Assembly (NCBI RefSeq): GCF_001039355.2
Contig: NW_019774214.1
Coordinates: 358,214-422,213 of the forward strand
Reading direction: 5' to 3'
Source of the DNA: Lingula anatina
Taxonomy: Eukaryota > Brachiopoda > Lingulata > Lingulida > Lingulidae
DNA length: 64,000 bases
In this document: one piece after another, positions 51,484-61,611 of the stretch
Layout of the letters: every line of letters begins with the position of its first letter
Numbering within the stretch: the first letter of the stretch is position 1
Translations under genes and position numbers: made by a program
The notes under the pieces: model-generated
Told to the model about the DNA's origin: nothing
Databases searched by the model: none
Seen by the model: the letters and a program-made list of their open reading frames with translations, nothing else

Positions 51484-51906
51484 CCTAACAGAAACTGCAC
51501 ATGGTAATAATTATTTTAATAATACTAATTTCATAATACTTATATTATTATGTAATACTAGTAATATTAATATCTACAATGTCTTACAAAAACATACTAC
51601 ACGAACATAATTATCAATTGCGATACAAATCCATATGAATTCTAATGTCTCTACAAGTGTAATTTTACTAATAATGGACGGGCTTCAACATATATATAAT
51701 ACTCCAGCGGAATTAAGCGAATACGTTCTTCTTAAAAGATTAAATACTTCACTTTTCCCAATTTGAAAAGATGACGTTAATAAGAAATGTAACATCCATT
51801 CTTGCGTGTACATTTACCCTAACTCACCTGCTAACAGCAACATTGCAATATCCAACAACGGTTTAAAATTGAATTTAGATCGTCTTGATGATAAACAAAC
51901 CGCCAT
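29877..51906 (-). CDS. Gene B: three-Ig transmembrane receptor with ITIM and ITSM tail
   Basis: Complement join of 51828-51906, 51007-51333, 48379-48672, 47582-47905, 47246-47401, 45749-45770, 38815-38850, 35446-35533 and 29877-30008. All junctions are GT..AG, phases match and the sum is exactly 485 codons. Exon 1: signal peptide ([12 protein letters not shown] core). Exon 2: V-like Ig1 (LQC, SWF, DEGEYTC). Exon 3: Ig2 ([18 protein letters not shown]). Exon 4: I-set Ig3 ([21 protein letters not shown]). Exon 5: membrane helix ([19 protein letters not shown]) then KKKHK. Exons 6-9: cytosolic tail with Tyr410, Tyr424, ITIM IVYADL (Tyr453) and ITSM TEYAEI (Tyr479). In vertebrates this pair recruits SHP phosphatases (SIRP, SIGLEC, PD-1). 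Role is inferred as inhibitory receptor. Exon 6 is duplicated at 44054-44075 beside an assembly gap. No orthologue name can be given. Confidence 0.85.
30867..31090. mobile_element. Foldback element, copy 1
   Basis: Near-palindromic: the central part reads GATGTCGGTCACGCCTACTG ... GTAGGCGTGCCAGACATCTA around an AATTAATTA-type loop, and the outer ends GACCATTCCCAGACC / GGTATGGGAACCCAGTC are inverse. Same family at 39,215, 40,043, 61,069 and 61,354. Confidence 0.65.
32711..32868. mobile_element. Small element with inverted GGATCCAGG-type ends
   Basis: Left end CAGAAGTGGATCCAGG (32,711-32,726) and right end CCTGGATCAACCCCTG (32,853-32,868) are inverted copies matching at 13 of 16 positions. The interior is short and non-coding, as in a MITE. 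Similar ends occur at 19,104 and 54,876. Confidence 0.5.
37087..37130. repeat. Hairpin with perfect 12-bp arms
   Basis: GGGCCATTCCAT (37,087-37,098) and ATGGAATGGCCC (37,119-37,130) are exact inverse copies around a 20-base loop. Too short for a typical miRNA precursor; possibly a transposon relic. Confidence 0.6.
37627..37763. repeat. Minisatellite, about 17-bp unit (TCACATCCAATGCAATG)
   Basis: Seven to eight imperfect tandem copies with variation at the AT/AC and GC/AC positions. The short frame running through it is an artefact of the repeat. Confidence 0.8.
39215..39434. mobile_element. Foldback element, copy 2
   Basis: AGACCCCATTTCCAGAGA at the left and TCTGTGAATACTCCCTTAG at the right are roughly inverse. 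The interior carries GTAGGCGTGACGGACATTTA and repeated GATCGATCTA-type words. Closest to the copy at 61,069. Confidence 0.55.
40043..40297. mobile_element. Foldback element, copy 3
   Basis: Arms GGCTTAGATGTCTGGCATTC and GTAGGCATGCCAGACATCAG surround a CTGCTAAACAATAG... loop; the ends GACCATTCTCAGACCTAGAT and ATCAACCTAGGTATGGGAAT are inverse. No coding capacity. Confidence 0.6.
40982..41049 (+). repeat. (GT)n followed by G-runs
   Basis: Alternating GT interrupted by GAGGGGGT, ending in a G7-T-G17 tract. Could form Z-DNA or a G-quadruplex; on the transcribed minus strand of gene B it reads as C-runs and CA repeats. Confidence 0.85.
41315..41399 (+). repeat. Compound (CT)n-(CA)n microsatellite
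   Basis: About 50 bases of CT followed by about 35 of CA. It creates spurious Ser/Leu- and His/Thr-rich frames that are not genes. Confidence 0.9.
43803..47191. repeat. 1.69-kb direct repeat joined at an n (43803-45496 / 45498-47191)
   Basis: The two halves differ at only about three positions in roughly 1,690 bases (for example TCTAACGTCAG versus TCTGACGTCAG and one A-run length). The n at 45,497 is exactly at the joint. Each half carries a complete 22-base exon 6 of gene B (44,054-44,075 and 45,749-45,770). Most simply an unmerged contig overlap; a very recent real duplication is the alternative. Confidence 0.85.
47200..49690 (-). repeat. Near-identical tract shared with gene C (55,955-58,440)
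   Basis: Exons 3-5 of gene B with their introns recur in gene C at about 99% identity, including the intronic (CA)n tract and the CATACATACATA run. Similarity falls gradually left of Ig1. This marks recent duplication or gene conversion. Confidence 0.85.
49103..49196. repeat. (CA)n microsatellite in gene B intron 2
   Basis: CA repeats interrupted by CTCTCTCTC. The gene C copy is at about 57,869-57,910 and is shorter, without the CT insert. Confidence 0.9.
51417..51476. repeat. (CA)n(TA)n microsatellite in gene B intron 1
   Basis: About seven CA units then about 22 TA units. It is absent from the matching intron of gene C. Confidence 0.9.
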
Positions 51907-52330
51907 TTGTCAACAGGAGTGTCGTCTACAAATTAACAAATAAAATTAAGTTTGATCAGTTCACAACTCCCAAAACAGTAAAGTATTTCCAAGTATAATG
52001 TTTACTAGTTCCAGCATAAGTGAAAGATCCTGTTAGTCGTTTAACTGTTGGGAGTAGTTCAATTCACACGGAAATAGAAACATTGTGACCTAACTTCAAC
52101 CTATTCTAGGGGGCGCTAAAGGTAAGGCAAGCTAGACAGACACTTCATGAGTTCCAGCAATGGTATATTTTTTTCATAGCTTACTTTCTTGCATTTTACT
52201 AGTGTTTTAGGTTTCATTGGTGATTTGTATGAATTTTTCACAATTATTTAATCAGTTTGGGGTCTGTCTCTTCTTGGAAAAAAGTACATTTCCGCCCAGA
52301 GGGTTTCAAAGACGCCTGGTATGATGTGTT
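51907..52330 (-). promoter_or_regulatory. Gene B 5' flank, conserved with gene C
   Basis: Corresponds to 60,288-60,700 upstream of gene C. The best-kept block, read on the plus strand, is GTGACC..ACTTCAACCTATT followed by GGCGCTAAAGGTAAG (52,084-52,125 and 60,459-60,510). No TATA box is apparent. Likely contains the shared promoter and 5' UTR; the start site is not determined. Confidence 0.45.
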
Positions 52331-52429
52331 AATTTAATCAAATACATTTGCTCGTCAAATTTAGTAGTCAATTAAGCCTACAAAACTAAATATCAGTGAT
52401 TACTTTTTATGCTTCTCAAAAGTCTACAT

Positions 52430-53556
52430 CACATATGAAACAGCATGGGCAGAATAGTCCACTTACAATAATAATTCCAGTTAATTAATAAAAAGCTGCA
52501 TACATGGCCCATCTCCATACCAGGAATATTTTTTGAAAATTGCAGAACCATTCCAATTTGTACTAGACTAAGTGTGTGTGTCATGACATGTATACCATGC
52601 TGAATAAAAAACAATTTGGAATTGTATGTACAAGTATATATGTATCGATCAACAATAAAAAGGACAATCAAAGAAATTATAACTATTAAAGCACAATACT
52701 TTCTTATTAAATATTATCATTTTATTTGTAAAATAGTAAAAGCTTCTAAAAATATCAAATATTCATGAGAAGCAGGAAGAGCAGAGCTGAAGTTTGGCAC
52801 GTGCGACAATAATTTATCGCTGGATGATAACATTAGGCAATTAATATACACAATGGTGCAGCTTGTTACAGATATAAATAGTGTAAAAATCTAATAATAA
52901 TTTTATACTGGAATTTAGCCGCTCTTAATTGCTCTGTTTCATGAACCCATTATACCAATATATACTTTGCTTAATTTATTTTTGAGAAACCAGAACTGAC
53001 TGTCAAAACAAGGAAAATGGATCTAAATGTTATTGGCTTTTCATTCAATCAAAACATTTTTACATTAATTTTAGCTGCAATAAACCCTCAGATTTTTATA
53101 GTTTTCAATCATTATTCCAATTACCATATATATAGTCTCTATATATTGCATTTTCTCTATAATGACATCAAGGGGGTTTCTTTGGGTCAGTTTGAGCTGA
53201 CTCCCATTGTCAGCCAGGGTCACACAACAAGCATTCTAATTGGGTCATCAATATTTGATCTGCGGTTGGCAGATCTGTTAGTTCCCAGTTCCGAATGCTC
53301 TATTTTGTCACTTATAACCTTTCTATAGCATAAGCCATATACAGTGCATTTGGTTGCTATGTACGTGTCACAAATGGCACTGCTACTAGATCCTGTCCCC
53401 GTGTGGACATTTCAAACCTGTTTTGGCAGAATGGATATTATGCTTTAAATGCATGTATATATTCACTATGGCTATTTCGTTAAACACAAAAAATACTGGC
53501 CAAAGCTGCAATGTATACTAATGCCGAAGTGAGACCACATGTATTTGAAATATTCT
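52430..53556. repeat. Gene C 3' flank, repeated at 62,470-63,867
   Basis: Shares words such as GCAGGAAGAGCAGAGCTGAA and AAGTTTGGCACGTGC, ACTGACTGTCAAAACAAGGA and CTATTTCGTTAAACACAAA with the flank of gene D. Contains a fragment of the TATTCAGAATAG-type repeat (53,212-53,305). Probably the kinase-gene 3' UTR and downstream DNA. Confidence 0.6.
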
Positions 53557-56500
53557 TCAACATTTTTCTTCTGCATTGTACTTGTCCATGTCCTCGTACA
53601 GTTTCTCCTCAAACTTCCCCAGAGTAAGAACATCACTGTCAGAGGCCAGGAGGACATCCAAGGAGTTAACAATGTCTTTGAATGTTGACCTTGAACTTGG
53701 GACTTCTTCCCAGCAGGACAACATGATGATGTACCTGGAACGATACACGACAAACAAGGACTATTATTGCTCATCATTCAGTAAAATTACACTTGACAAG
53801 CATTACAGTTTTTAAACATACATGGCAGGCCCGTAGCCAGGGGGGGGGGCTTGGGGGGTTAGAGAGAACCGCCCCTTTTGCTGGGAAAATGTCCACTCTG
53901 GGTAAAATTTGATCAAGGTACTTGCAGTTTTTATGAGAAAAGGTCCACTTTTTCAGAAAAAGAACCCCCCTTTTGAAAACTGCTGGCTACAGGCCTGCAT
54001 GCATATGTATATCAAAATTAACATTGCATACTTACATGCCCAGTGAACAGTGTGGTGGTTGGGGCATCCGGTATCCTTCAGTTACAGCTTCCATCACCTG
54101 CTTGGCTGACATACCAGGATAGGGACTGGAACCTAACCAATATACAAGCAGCAGTGAGAATATTGTACTCACATAAAATACTGTCACTGTCAGAATAAAA
54201 GAAACTATACTTAACAATCTGATCAAGATTACTGAAGATACACATTGTGTGAATGAAAATTCAGTGTCAAATATTACGCAAATAATAATAATAATGATAA
54301 TATTAATATTCAGACAGAATAATTATAATAACATTTATTAGAAACTTATTCAGTTACTATTTGCACCACATTCCTGGGATACAGAAGATATTTTATTGAA
54401 AGGATACAAGATATTGAATAACAATCTGTAATTCTCAAAATTCAAATTCAGTGGTCATACATGGCATCATAAAATCATGATTACCTGTTGAACAATTAGA
54501 ACACAAGTGATCACAGTTTCATAATACTTGTTTGCTAAACATTCTTTCAATATAACAACAAGAACATTCCAATACTTTTATGAGCTTGACCATCTGGCAA
54601 CATTCTTACCCAGTGTGACAATCTCCCAGAGCAAGACTCCATAGGCCCAGACATCAGACTGTGTGGAATATATATTGTCAAACAGAGCTTCTGGGGACAT
54701 CCAGCGGACTGGCAAGCGACTCTGTTAAAGAGTAACATTAACAAAACGTATATCTGTTATGTGGTCATTATAACTGTCAGCTGATAGCACCTACACCTGT
54801 ATCTGTACATAAATTTATTTACATATCCTTACAATACATACAATGTGTGGTTATATGCAATTAACATACACTATGCAGGGGTGGATCCAGATGTATTTTC
54901 TGCAGGCTTCCAAATTGTCTTTATTGATCTATCCCCCATTTTTGACAGTCTTCAGACAGAAAAAAATTAGATACCTGTCAATGTAAACTTGAAAATCTGA
55001 TCGTCTTCTCTTCCAGAAGACCCAGAAGACGGCCTAAATCTGTGCCTGTACGGGTGTTATATCATATATATACCTCACAATATGTAGGGATAAGTAATAT
55101 AAATCATGTGCACTGAGCGGTAACACTTCTTGAAGTCTGCTAGTACTGATAATGGATAAAATAACTATCCAAGATTGCTAATGCCGAATTTCAGGTAAGA
55201 ATTCAAAGTAACTTTTTTGGCTTTCATGTACAAAGGCGTTTACTAACCTGCGATTGTTTTATGTAAGTGTGACTTTCAATGACGTCCTTAGCAAAGCCAA
55301 AGTCAGAAATCTTGCAGGTTCTATCCTCTGCTACCAAAATGTTTCGTGCAGCAAGGTCTCGGTGAAGAATCTGCAATGTAAATATTGAGATTGTTGATCT
55401 CACGGTGTAATGAAGATGTTGGCACATCTTATTTTCTTTTAAAGTTTATAAGAAAATTATCTTTAATGACTATATGAGGCAAAAATTGGTGAGATGGAAA
55501 ATGGACAAAATAAGCAATAGAAAGAATTAACTATTTTCATAAAACAATTGTTTATCCTAGCTTACCGCCATTGATGAAAGATATGACATTCCTTTGGCCA
55601 CATCTGATGCAAACTTCATCAGATCACGTGGTGTCAAGGAGGAGCTGATCCCATGTAAATTACCATACAGCACTTTCTGTTTTGAACGGTCATTTCGTAG
55701 GTAGTCCTGGAGATTTCCGTTTGGAAGGTACTCAACAATAATTAGTGGCACAGCTAAAACAAATAACTTCAATTTATTTAAAAAGAATATGTCAATTTAT
55801 TTTAAGTTTGGCATGTTTACCACTTGCTCAGGTGTTCCACAGGAAGCTTTTGAAATTGCAAAAAAAAAATAAATAAATAAAATAATAAAAAAACAAGGCA
55901 GCAAAGCTGTCAAATGTACAGACAAAAAACAGGAAATAACTAAGCACANAAATATATTTTGAAATTAAAAAAAAAAATTTAGGGTACCAATAAAAAAATG
56001 TTTTTTTTACCTTTTTCTTCATCTCTTGTTTTGTGTTTTTTCTTGACACAGTAAGTGTAGGTGACACAAGCCAAGACAATAATCACAATAACCCCCAGGA
56101 TGGCCCCTATTATCCCCCCTATGGCCTCTCCAGATAGACCCCCCACTGCGGGCCCAGTAGCTGGTGCTGAAATGAAGAAAAAATTGTGGGTAATCAAGTC
56201 AACAAAAGCAGGGTTTCAAATACAAAGAAAAAAACTTTTGTAAACAAAATCCAGGTGTGTTGATTTTAAAAAAAGTGACTCCCTTTCATATCAAAAAAGG
56301 AACTCAGCAGTAAAGTGTCAGAAGTGGTAAAATTATTTCTACTTACATGACAGTGTAATTCTCAAGACCTTGCTTGGTGGATCATTCAACTGGTTCAAAA
56401 TGTTACTGGCCTGACACTCATAGTATCCAGGTTTCTGAATGTTATTCAGGTTAAGAACAGACGAGTTATCACGATTTCCGCTTCGTGCTTCTCTGGTGTT

Positions 56501-57865
56501 GGATAGCTCTTCCCGATAAAACCACTTGAAGTTAGGTTGAGGGTCACCAGTGGCTGAGCAAATGAGAGTGATGGCTGAACCTTTGACAAACTCCACACTG
56601 CCCATTGCTGAGTCTATGATGGGGAGGGCACCTGTGGTGGTATAGGTGATCTCAGGGTTGCTGGCAGCAGCTGAAATATTGTCATGTTATTGTATCACAG
56701 TGTACAAGATTTTTGTCTAAAGTGAGGCATATCTGGACTTTGGCCAGGACATAAATTTTTGCCGATTTTTAAAAAGCTTTGGTAGAACTATCCACTATTA
56801 ACTGGCACAATCATTATGATAAATAAATGGTCGGGACAATCAAAATCACCATCAAGCTGGTGTGGTACATACATACATACATATCAAAACTAAACTCCTT
56901 CCAGGGTTGAATTTATTTTAGCCAAATTACTGGATAATGTCAGTAAAATCAAAAGTCAAAACTTATTCAATGCTAAATTTCCTGAAGGAGGTACCATTTT
57001 CCCCATTTTCTTTCTGAATCATTGTAAACTAATTAGAATTTTAATTTAAAGCTTTTCACTAGAACTATGTTAGCATGAGTACAGTACTGCAGCAAAATTC
57101 TTTCCTTGATGTACTTAACTGATTTCTGCTGATTTTTACTTACTCAGTGACACACTGGCCGACTTCTGTCCAATCATACATGTAAACTGTGCACCATCAT
57201 CAGAGGCCGAGACATCTACTCTTAGCTCACTCTGTCCATTATATGTGCAACCATCACCATTCAGGACAGGGTCACTTGACTGAGCCTCTGAGGTCCTATT
57301 TTGTTGCTGACCGTTCAGAGTCCGGTACCATGTGATCCCCTTGGCTGGACGTCCAAGCTGACCAGAGCACATGAACTTTGTTGACCCCTGGTCATTTAAT
57401 TGCTGGGTGGTCAAGACAGGGTTTTCACTGGGCTCCACTGGAATACACACACATATCTGCTTACACTAGCTATAGTACATTGTAATTGAATGTATGAAAA
57501 AATAACAATCAAAACCAAGAATATTGTACACAAACCATACAGACATCTGCAAAAGCTGCATTAAAATACAATAATTGAAATTTTTGTGAATTACTGTTGT
57601 CTAAAGGTAAAAGCAGACATATATTTTTGTGTAATTTCTAAAAACTTGATTAATTCAGAAAAAAAATTGAATTTTGATTTTTCTCCACAAGATATTCAGT
57701 ATATATTCATGTTGATCTTTATTTTCTCATGACGAAGCACAAATTTAAAATAATCCTCAATCCTCCCAGTTCAATTCAATTAGAAAGAAGTTAATATTAT
57801 AATTTAATGAAAACAAAAAAGATCCAACATTCAATTTTAACACACACGCTGGATGCTGCACCCCC

Positions 57866-57912
<47 letters not shown>

Positions 57913-60287
57913 CACTTGTAGGTATACTAGTATGCCTGTGTCTGTTCACCTTGGATGACACTTAGATATCTGGTTACCTGGAATACAGGTGTGCTCCCCT
58001 AGGGGTTATCTCAGACCAACAATAATATTTATTATACACTTCATCAGCTCCCTAAATATGGCACTTCCTACATGTCTTAACCAAAAATCTGATTAGAATA
58101 TATCAGAAGTTACAGTTGATGCCAAAATTTTTAGGATCTTTTCCCTGATCGTAAACTAGGAAAGTGAAACAACTGAAGTTTGTTCCTGCTTCCTGGTATT
58201 GTGTGTCACATCTAATACTTTATGTCTGAGTTGTATGATTACTACCCACATGTATATGATATCCACTACCTCTGTAGCTAGGGTTAAGACTTTAGCTAGT
58301 GTGTAAAACTTCTATCTAATTTGGCTAAAACACATAGTACTGTAGAGATAATCAAAAACGTCTGCAAATCTATCAATGTTCTAACTCAATTTTTAATCTT
58401 AAAAGTTATTTGGATATAAATTAAGTTACATGGAAACACCAGCAATAATGCATTCACTGTTCTAGTAAGCATGTTAAGGAAACAAATAGATCATGGCACT
58501 ACTGTATGCCAAGAGGTTGATATCTACATTTCTCCACTCACTTTAGCATCGGGTTTTTGGCCAAATGCTCTAAAAATTCTTTGACTTAGTTGAATCAAAC
58601 TGTAAAATTTTTAGCTGTCTTTGCACTGATTTAAGTAAAAAGATTAAAAAAAAAAAATCACTCAAAGTATCTCTGTAGTCAGTACTTGACTTTAAAAAAA
58701 TCTTAAAGTGCATTCAGTATGATTTTATAATTTACCAATATTTCATGAAAGTATCAGTTATAGCCAAAATCATTTATATCTTGTATTGAAACAGTTGAGA
58801 AAAAAATTTTAAAAATCAAAATACATAGTGCTGTGTTTCATACTGAGTCACTTGCCTTTTCAAAATTTACCAGAAATGGCAAAGTCATTCTGATAATGCA
58901 GGTAAGTTTTTAATAAGACAAACTGAAAATATGAAATTGTCTGTTGTTTTTTATGTTTAGTACATATCCTGCTTAGCAACTTACTAGCATCTTCATGAGA
59001 GAAAGAAAATTTTTAGTAAATTTTCTTATTCATTTATTATTTTCCAGCAAAAAAATTTACAGCCAAAAAATCCTGGATAGGATACCTTTACTAATAAACT
59101 GTGCAACTGAGTGTTTATTGATCAGATCAGGGAAAATAAATGAATGTCATAAGCAGACAAGCAGCAGTGCCTCAGATCAGTTCAGACATGTGTTTGCTTT
59201 TATAACTCTGTCACTACAACATTTGATGACAGCCACACATCCCTCACTGCCCCTCTCACTGACACAGAGACCAACCCCTGCAAAAATATTGTCTCACTGA
59301 ACACTCACTTATGGTTCTCAATCTGTCCTAGAACCAAAGCTTTTAGTAAACTATCATAGCAGTAAATTATAATGCAGCGCAGAGAAGTGGGTGGTTATAT
59401 ACTATAAAATTTGTCATTTTTCTCTCAATCAACATCCATTTATTAACAAATGTGCTTTCCCACAGTGGTATATTTTAAAATATATTTCTGTAATACATAC
59501 CAAAGTATTTTCAAAAATAAAAAAGACAGAAAGAAGAAAAGACAGAAAAACAAAAAGAAGGAAAGAAATGAAATACTTAAATATAAATAAATCAGGAATG
59601 ATTACCTTTTATCATCAGCTGTACAGAGATAATCTCTTCTGTTCCTCTCACAGTCACCCTACATCTATACTCTCCCTCATCTCCTGGACATTGTGTCTGC
59701 TGGATATTAAGTGTGGCAGTTTTGGTACTCTCCGACAATGTCCCAGATAGTCTGTCCTTATCGGGGCTGGAGCTTAACTGATCACCATCAGGAAATTGTT
59801 GAAGTATTTGTTCAGTTCCCCTGAACCAGGCAACAACAACTAGTCTTTCTGATGCTGTATATGCGCACTGCAATGTTGTTGTCTCTCCAGGTATGCCAAC
59901 AACTGTAGTTTGGGTTATAATTCCAGAAACTAAAAACATAAAAGGAATATAATGAAATATTACAGTGGTATTTTAAACTTGGATTCTTAAATTATAATGC
60001 CATTATTCACATTCTACCACATCTACTGTTTTACATTTAAATGAACACGCTTCTAACCTAAGACTCCAGCAAAGCCAAGGCTTAAGCGCAAACGTACGTT
60101 TTACTTCAAAATTAAATCCTTCATATTTTCTAGTACTAATAATTAAAAGAAGGCGTTGATAAGAAATGTCAAATCCACCATTGCATATATACATTAACTC
60201 TAACTTACCTGCTAACAGCAATATTACGATGACCAGCAACGGCTCAAAATTGAATTTAGATCGACTTGATGATAAACAAACCGCCAT
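53557..60287 (-). CDS. Gene C: three-Ig receptor tyrosine kinase (N-lobe missing at gap)
   Basis: Extracellular and membrane exons 60209-60287, 59606-59929, 57144-57437, 56347-56670 and 56011-56166 match gene B exons 1-5 in length and phase. After an n at 55,949 come kinase exons 55566-55753, 55248-55370, 54610-54721, 54036-54132 and 53557-53734, joined in frame to TGA. They give the hinge ([15 protein letters not shown]), catalytic loop [11 protein letters not shown] ([10 protein letters not shown]), activation-loop Tyr in [27 protein letters not shown] and [12 protein letters not shown] (Ser where Pro is usual). Thus the C-lobe looks catalytic. The Gly loop, VAIK lysine and helix C are not present in the assembly; k1 enters in phase 1, so at least one exon is missing. 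Predicted single-pass kinase at the plasma membrane. The join across the gap needs proof. Confidence 0.8.
53825..53998. mobile_element. MITE-like element with GCAGGCC.GTAGCCAG inverted ends
   Basis: Left end GCAGGCCCGTAGCCAG (53,825-53,840) and right end CTGGCTACAGGCCTGC (53,983-53,998) are inverse at 15 of 16 positions. The 174-bp interior is non-coding with G- and C-runs. It sits in the last intron of gene C. Confidence 0.7.
54876..54890. repeat. Solo CAGGGGTGGATCCAG end
   Basis: Matches the termini of the elements at 32,711 and 19,104; no partner end is obvious nearby. Lies in a gene C kinase intron. Confidence 0.35.
55949..55949. other. Assembly gap inside gene C
   Basis: A single n between the membrane exon (56,011) and the first visible kinase exon (ends 55,753). 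About 75 residues of kinase N-lobe plus the juxtamembrane part should be here. Just left of it (55,893-55,920) is a 28-base stretch matching 25 positions of gene B intron sequence near 44,168, which supports, weakly, that both sides belong to one gene of this family. Confidence 0.7.
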
Positions 60288-61068
60288 TTGTCAACAGGAG
60301 CGTCGTTTACAAATTAACAAATAAAATTAAGTTTGATCAGTTTCCAGCTCTCAATTCAGTGTAACAAACTAAATCTTGTAATATTCACTAGCTCCAGCAT
60401 AAGTGATAGATCCTGTTAGTCCTTAAACTGTTGGGAGGTTCACACGGAAATAAACAGTGTGACCCGACTTCAACCTATTTTATGCAATAGATGGCGCTAA
60501 AGGTAAGACAAGCTAGCCAGACACTTCATCACTTCCTAGAATGGTCATGATATTTTTTCATGACTTGCTTTCTTGTATTTTACTAATGTTTTTGGTTTCA
60601 TTGATGGTTTGTATGATTTTTTGCTCAGTTGTTTAATCAGTTTGGGTTTTATGACTTGGAAAAAAGTACATTTCCGGTCGAGAAGGTTACAAAACTGACC
60701 TAGTAATACTTTAATAACTTTTAAAAATATTCGTTATTGTAGGTTAATGCAAGGAGTTATAACAGACCTTCTGTTATAACTCCTTGGTTAATGTTCAAGT
60801 ATTGGTAATAACTCTGTTGCTCCATATGAGTCGGGTGAGTGCAAAGTAAACTCTCTAGATTTTGTAATTTATTGCACTGAAAATTGCAGATGGAAAAATC
60901 TACAAAAATGTACATGCTGTATTTTAATCTGTGTTGTCTTTTCTCAAGATTCGCCTCGACATTTTTGCGTGACCTTGATCTCTGATGACTTTCAAATCAT
61001 TTTCAAATAAATGGTTATTATGTCCTTGTATGTTGGAAGTGATACCTCTAGCAAGTGAAGTTTCTTAC
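60288..61068 (-). other. Gene C 5' flank
   Basis: To about 60,700 it matches the gene B flank and likely holds the promoter. At 60,750-60,786 lies a perfect hairpin with 17-bp arms that gene B lacks. No gene is seen. Confidence 0.5.
60750..60786. repeat. Perfect inverted repeat, 17-bp arms, 3-base loop
   Basis: CAAGGAGTTATAACAGA and TCTGTTATAACTCCTTG around CCT. The tight loop would extrude as a hairpin; possibly the solo end of a foldback transposon. Confidence 0.75.
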
Positions 61069-61297
61069 ACCCCATTTCCATAGATTTTTAGATTGATCTA
61101 TCCCTGTGGGGAGTCTCACTAGATCACTGTCAGCTTGGCCGGCTTAAGCGTCTGTCCCGCCTACTAAAAGCTGTAAGGGGGTAATTAACTATGGTGTCCG
61201 CTCGGCTGACTGCAATTTAGCCTGAACCCCCAGGGAGTTAGGTCAATCTAAAACTTAATCTTTAGATCAATCTAAATCTCTGGGAAAGCACCCTAAT
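61069..61297. mobile_element. Foldback element, copy 4
   Basis: Ends CCCCATTTCCATAGATTTTT and CTAAATCTCTGGGAAAGCAC are roughly inverse. The interior has GGCTTAAGCGTCTGTCCCGC and a GGGGTAATTAACTATGG centre. Next to copy 5. Confidence 0.55.
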
Positions 61298-61353
61298 TAG
61301 TTACCCAGTTAATTTTCATGATATGCACAATGAATGATTTAGCTCGCTTAGGC

Positions 61354-61611
61354 TGAGTTCCCATACCTAGATAGATCTAACTGTGTCGATCTATCTCCAA
61401 GGGATTTTTTGCTAAATTGCTTTCAGCTTAAGCAGCTTAGATGTCTGGCACGCCTACTGAAGCTGCTAAACAATAATTAATTACCCCCTAGCAGCTTCAG
61501 TAGGCATGATAGACATCTAAGCCGCTTCATTTGATTGCAATTTAGCGAAAATCCTATTTGAGATAGATTGATCCACAGTTAGTATGATATAGGGTCTGGG
61601 AACACTCCCTT
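61354..61611. mobile_element. Foldback element, copy 5 (best preserved)
   Basis: Arms 61,430-61,468 (starts AAGCAGCTTAGATGTCTGGC) and 61,489-61,527 (ends CATCTAAGCCGCTT) are inverse over 39 bases around AACAATAATTAATTACCCCC. Symmetry extends outward to GAGTTCCCATACCTAGA and TAGGGTCTGGGAACACTC. No open frame, so mobilised, if at all, by another element. Confidence 0.7.

Noticed and set aside
55818-55843. Possible juxtamembrane exon of gene C (minus strand, after TTTCAAAAG)
   Set aside because: Its 26-base length gives a phase that cannot join the next kinase exon, and no recognisable residues result; left out of the gene model.
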